Made by a program: the position numbers and the translations under genes. DNA of 64,000 nucleotides from Flectonema sp. DT1601. Lineage: Eukaryota; Euglenozoa; Diplonemea; Diplonemida; Diplonemidae. The notes beneath the pieces were generated by a model. That model was not told the origin of the DNA, did not search any database, and saw only the letters and a program-made list of their open reading frames with translations. This document shows, piece after piece, positions 15,001 to 21,000 of the stretch. Location of the stretch: NCBI GenBank assembly GCA_964019425.1, contig OZ025810.1, forward strand, positions 310,001-374,000. Direction: 5' to 3'. The number at the start of each line of letters is the position of its first letter. Positions within the stretch are counted from its first letter, which is position 1.

Positions 15001-18000
15001 ATCACCTTCCTTCATTCCAGAATGGTCCATCTTGTAACCCATTCCACTGTGACTATCATCACCTTCCTTCATTCCAGAATGGTCCATCTTGTAACCCATT
15101 CCACTGTGACTATCATCACCTTCCTTCATCCCAGAGTGGTCCATTCCGTAGTGAATATCTTCCGTCGGGAATGGTGAAATAGGAAGATAGAACTTCGGAT
15201 ACTCTCCACCCATCTTCGGCATGCCGTAGTGTTCCTTCTCCTCGTCAGTCATCTCAGGCATAGGAAGAGGTCCCTTACCGTCGTGCATAGTGCGTCCATT
15301 GTCATCCGGTGTGTGTTCAGCAGGGAACTGGTAAACAGGGATGTGGAATTCAGGAGCTTCAATGTGACCCTCTGCTTTGTCTTTACCGAATCTGAAGCTC
15401 ATTGGGGGTGCTGATAACTCACCGTATGATTCTTCTCCCCAACTCTTATCGCCGAATAATCTACTGAGCTGCTCAAGAATGATAGGATAAGGATCAACGA
15501 CACAATTCTCGTATGGACAAGTAGGAGGCTGCGGTGGCTGCGGTGGCTGTGGTGGCTGTGGAGGCTGTGGAGGATGTGGATCACACGGATCTACTACACC
15601 AACAGGGCAGAAATTCAGCGTATTGACTTTGAAGACAGGAACAAACATGTCAGGATGCATCGTCATATGTTCAACTATCACACCTTCAGATAATTTATCA
15701 TCAGACTTTAATTGATGATCCTCATCCATTGGCATCTCCTTCTTCAATAGTTCATAAGTTCCAATAACAGGAATGAAGAACATAGATTCCATTACTTCTT
15801 CGAAGTTTCCCTTATCACCACCCAAGGAGTTGCTGCCACTTCCAATTCCACTACCCATTTGTTCAGATTTGTAGTCCGATTTCTCAGGAATTGCTTTCTC
15901 ATTACTACTCATGTGCTCCATGTGTTCGGCATTCATGTCCATTGACTCGGATCCGCTGTGATCTTGACCGTGCATTGACGGGACCTTGTACAAAGGTACG
16001 TAGAGTTGAGGCATGTGCACGTCGATGTGCACGTTGTGGGCATCTTCATTCTTCGGCTCGTCGGACTTTTGGAATGCAACAACAGGAACGCAGTAATTTG
16101 GTAGGCTTTTCTCTACATCCGGATGAGACATGTCTTCAGATGCAGCGTCTTTCGGACTCTCATCATGTGGAGCCTCTTCTCCCGGCTTCTTATCATGCGG
16201 CATCTCACGAACAGGGAACGGCAAGACAGGAAGGAAGAAAGGAGGTTCGTTCATGTTGTACACGAGACTATCTTCCGAATTCTTGTAGTCGGTGCTGCCA
16301 CTCATTTTGTCATCATTAGATGCGTCAACTTCCGACATGCGATGAGGACCTTCCAAAAGTAACTCAGGGTAGCTGAGGACAGGAATGAAATACTTCTCCA
16401 AAAACATTTCACTCCCGTGTTCACCTCCTGGAAATTTGTGGTCGGCCGGCTCTCCGTTATCAGCTTTCTGGTCGGATGGCTCACTTCCTGAATTCGAATG
16501 GCCCGCTTCGTGCTTCATCTCTCCCATCGGATGATCATCAGAACTACTTTCCTTCATGTGAGTGAAAGGCAAGACAGGAATGTAAAAGACACGCTTGTCT
16601 ATTGACATATCATCCAAGTGCTCGGCAGAACCGTTGCTATTCTTAACCTCACCCTCCATCTGAATTTCGAGAACAGGGATGAAGAACTTCGGCTTTTTCA
16701 TTTCCGGCATCGCATGGCTGCTTGAATCTTCAGCATTCTTATATTCACCATTGACAGTAGCATGTTCACCACTCTCATTCATAGGGGCAGGCTTCAGGTC
16801 TGAATAATTACTCTTCATAGGCGGCACTGATCCATCCTTCTCTTCAACTACAGTCTCAGGCTTCTCTGAAGTCTTTTCTTCATGTTGCACTTCTTCAAAT
16901 GGAATAACAGGAATGAAGTATTTCGACATGTCCATTCCATTAATTGGAGGCATGCCAACAGATGGACCTTCGTTGTTGTGCTTGGTCTTCTCCATGTCAG
17001 GGTGCGGGTAGATTGGAATGTAGAACAACGGGCGTCTCTCTTGCTCTCTCATGTATTCCATTCTCTTGTAACTTCCATCCATCTCAGGGTGGCCCATCTT
17101 GTAACCCATTCCACTGTGACTATCATCACCTTCCTTCATTCCAGAGTGGTCCATCTTGTAACCCATTCCACTGTGACTATCATCACCTTCCTTCATTCCA
17201 GAGTGGTCCATCTTGTAACCCATTCCACTGTGACTATCATCACCTTCCTTCATTCCAGAATGGTCCATCTTGTAACCCATTCCACTGTGACTATCATCAC
17301 TTTCCTTCATCCCAGACTTGTAACCCATTCCACTGTGACTATCATCACCTTCCTTCATTCCAGAATGGTCCATCTTGTAACCCATTCCACTGTGACTATC
17401 ATCACTTTCCTTCATCCCAGACTTGTAACCCATTCCACTGTGACTATCATCACCTTCCTTCATTCCAGAGTGGTCCATCTTGTAACCCATTCCACTGTGA
17501 CTATCATCACCTTCCTTCATCCCAGAATGGTCCATCTTGTAACCCATTCCACTGTGACTATCATCACCTTCCTTCATCCCAGAGTGGTCCATTCCGTAGT
17601 GAATATCTTCCGTCGGGAATGGTGAAATAGGAAGATAGAACTTCGGATACTCTCCACCCATCTTCGGCATGCCGTAGTGTTCCTTCTCCTCGTCAGTCAT
17701 CTCAGGCATAGGAAGAGGTCCCTTACCGTCGTGCATAGTGCGTCCATTGTCATCCGGTGTGTGTTCAGCAGGGAACTGGTAAACAGGGATGTGGAATTCA
17801 GGAGCTTCAATGTGACCCTCTGCTTTGTCTTTACCGAAGCTGAAGCTCATTGGGGGTGCTGATAACTCACCGTATGATTCTTCTCCCCAACTCTTATCGC
17901 CGAATAATCTACTGAGCTGCTCAAGAATGATAGGATAAGGATCAACGACACAATTCTCGTATGGACAAGTAGGAGGCTGCGGTGGCTGCGGTGGCTGTGG

Positions 18001-21000
18001 TGTCTGTGGAGGCTGTGGTGGCTGAGGTTCACAAGGTTGCTCTCCTGCAAGACAAAAATCGACACTTTGAACTGTGAAGACGGGAACAAATAATGATGGC
18101 TTCCTTAATATCTCATCATAGGATTCCCGTGAAGTTGAAAGTACGGACTCACTTGATTGAGCATCGTTTATCAAAGAATTACCATGAAGAACAGGAATGA
18201 AGAATAAAGAATCGAAAACTACTTGTGTAAGCTTGTATTCAGTTTGCGACCTGCTTTCAGTATAGTAGCTGCCGTCAGAACTACTGTTGTTTTCAAAGCT
18301 GCTGCCGCTGTCGGAACCACTGCTGCTGTTGTTGTCAGAACTACTGTTGTTTTCAAAACTACTGCTGCTGTCAGAACCACTGCTGCTGTTGCTGTCAGAA
18401 CTACTGTTGTTGTCAAAGCTACTGCTGCTGTCAGAACCACTGCTGCTGTTGTTGTCAGAGCTACTGCCGTCAAAACTGCGGCTGCTGTCATAACTACTGC
18501 TGCTGTCGGAACTACTGTTGTTGTCAAAGCTACTGCTGCTGTCAGAACCACTGCTGCTGTTGTTGTCAGAGCTACTGCCGTCAAAACTGCGGCTGCTGTC
18601 ATAACTACTGCTGCTTTCGGAACTGCTGTTGTTGTCAAAGCTACTGCTGCTGTCAAAACTGCGGCTGCTGTCAGAACTACTGCTTCCGTCTGGTATAAGT
18701 ACTGACTGGAACTTAAGTACAACAACGTGGAGCGGTGGCAATTCCGAATCCGTCTCTTTAGATTCCTCACTAAATGGGTGAACTGGAATGAAGAACTCTG
18801 ATAGTAACTTGTAATCTGGAACGTGGTTGTCATCTTTTGAATGATCTTCTGGTCCATCAACTGGGCCATCAGCAGGGGAACCATCTGATGGTTTTCCTCC
18901 AGACGGCATCGTATGGAAATCAGGAAACTGAAATGCTGGAAGATAAAATGGTGGCTGACTCATGTGAATTGAGAATCGTTTGTTAATGCTGTCTGAGTTA
19001 CTATACTTAGAATGATGTGGAAGTACAGGGATAAAGTAGTTCTCGAGTGCAAGGTCTTCGATCTTCTTGTTGGTTGGCTCTCCGTCTTCAACTTTCTGGC
19101 CGGATGGCTCACTTCCTGAATTCGAATGGCCCGCTTCGTGCTTCATCTCTCCCATCGGATGATCATCAGAACTACTTTCCTTCATGTGAGTGAAAGGCAA
19201 GACAGGAATGTAAAAGACACGCTTCTCCATTGGCATTTCATCCAAGTGGTCAGCAGGCGCGTCGTCGCGCTTGATTTCGAGAACAGGGATGAAGAACTTC
19301 GGCTTCTTCATTTCCGGCATCGCATGGCTGCTTGAATCTTCAGCATACTTATATTCACCATTGACAGTAGTATGTTCACCACTCTCATTCATAGGGGCAG
19401 GCTTCAGGTCTGAATAATTACTCTTCATAGGCGGCACTGATCCATCCTTCTCTTCAACTACAGTCTCAGGCTTTTCTGAAGTCTTTTCTTCATGTTGCAC
19501 TTCTTCAAATGGAATAACAGGAATGAAGTATTTCGACATGTCCATTCCATTAATTGGAGGCATGCCAACAGATGGACCTTCGTTGTTGTGCTTGGTCTTC
19601 TCCATGTCAGGGTGCGGGTAGATTGGAATGTAGAACAACGGGCGTCTCTCTTGCTCTCTCATGTATTCCATTCTCTTGTAACTTCCATCCATCCCAGAAT
19701 GGTCCATCTTGTAACCCATTCCACTGTGACTATCATCACCTTCCTTCATCCCAGAATGGTCCATCTTGTAACCCATTCCACTGTGACTATCATCACCTTC
19801 CTTCACTCCAGAGTGGTCCATCTTGTAACCCATTCCACTGTGACTATCATCACCTTCCTTCATTCCAGAGTGGTCCATCTTGTAACCCATTTCACTGTGA
19901 CCATCATCACCTTCCTTCATTCCAGAATGGTCCATCTTGTAACCCATTCCACTGTGACTATCATCACCTTCCTTCATCCCAGAGTGGTCCATCTTGTAAC
20001 CCATTCCACTGTGACTATCATCACCTTCCTTCATCCCAGAGTGGTCCATTCCGTAGTGAATATCTTCCGTCGGGAATGGTGAAATAGGAAGATAGAACTT
20101 CGGATACTCTCCACCCATCTTCGGCATGCCGTAGTGTTCCTTCTCCTCGTCAGTCATCTCAGGCATAGGAAGAGGTCCCTTACCGTCGTGCATAGTGCGT
20201 CCATTGTCATCCAGTTTGTGTTCAGCAGGGAACTGGTAAACAGGGATTTGGAACTCCGGCACGTCAGCTTCTTCAATCCTCTCCGTGTGGAACGATGGCT
20301 CAGGATGCGCTTCCGGTTGCAACTTACGGTCGCCGAACATGTGATGAAGTTGCTCCAGCATTACATGGTAAGGATTCACAACACAATGACGGCATGGCTG
20401 AGGCACATCACAAGGCTTAACATATGGTTGACAAACAGGACTACTCACTTTAAATACTGGAACAAACATTGGAGGCAGCATGGGATGTTCATAATGATCA
20501 TGCAAGTAGTCAGGCTTGTCTGCAGGTGAGTCATTCGGTGCGTCGTCGTTGTTGGAGTGTTCGCTAAAATCCGAGTCTGAAGGACTCATCGTCGCTAATT
20601 TATTAAAAGGAAGAACAGAAATATAAAACAAAGATTCAAGTGAATCGAGCGCCTTGGCTTCTCCGTGTTTTTCTTCAGCCGACTTCGAATGATCGTTTTC
20701 CATTGAAGGAAGCTTTAGAACGGAAACGTGCAGAGGTGGGAACTCATGGTGATCACTTTCACCACTGAATTCGAAGTGGTGAACTGGAACGAAGAATCTG
20801 ACCAAATGCTCATCAGAATCCTCATCCATCGGTGATGAATCTTCCGGAGCCTTGTCATGTGGTCTACTGCTCTCTGGCATTTCGTGGACAGGAAATGGAA
20901 GGACAGGAAGAAAGAATTGAGGCTGACGCATGTTGTAAACAGGAACTTCATAACTTTCATCATCTGGGGTACCATCAACTGGAGTGCTGTCTGATGGAAC

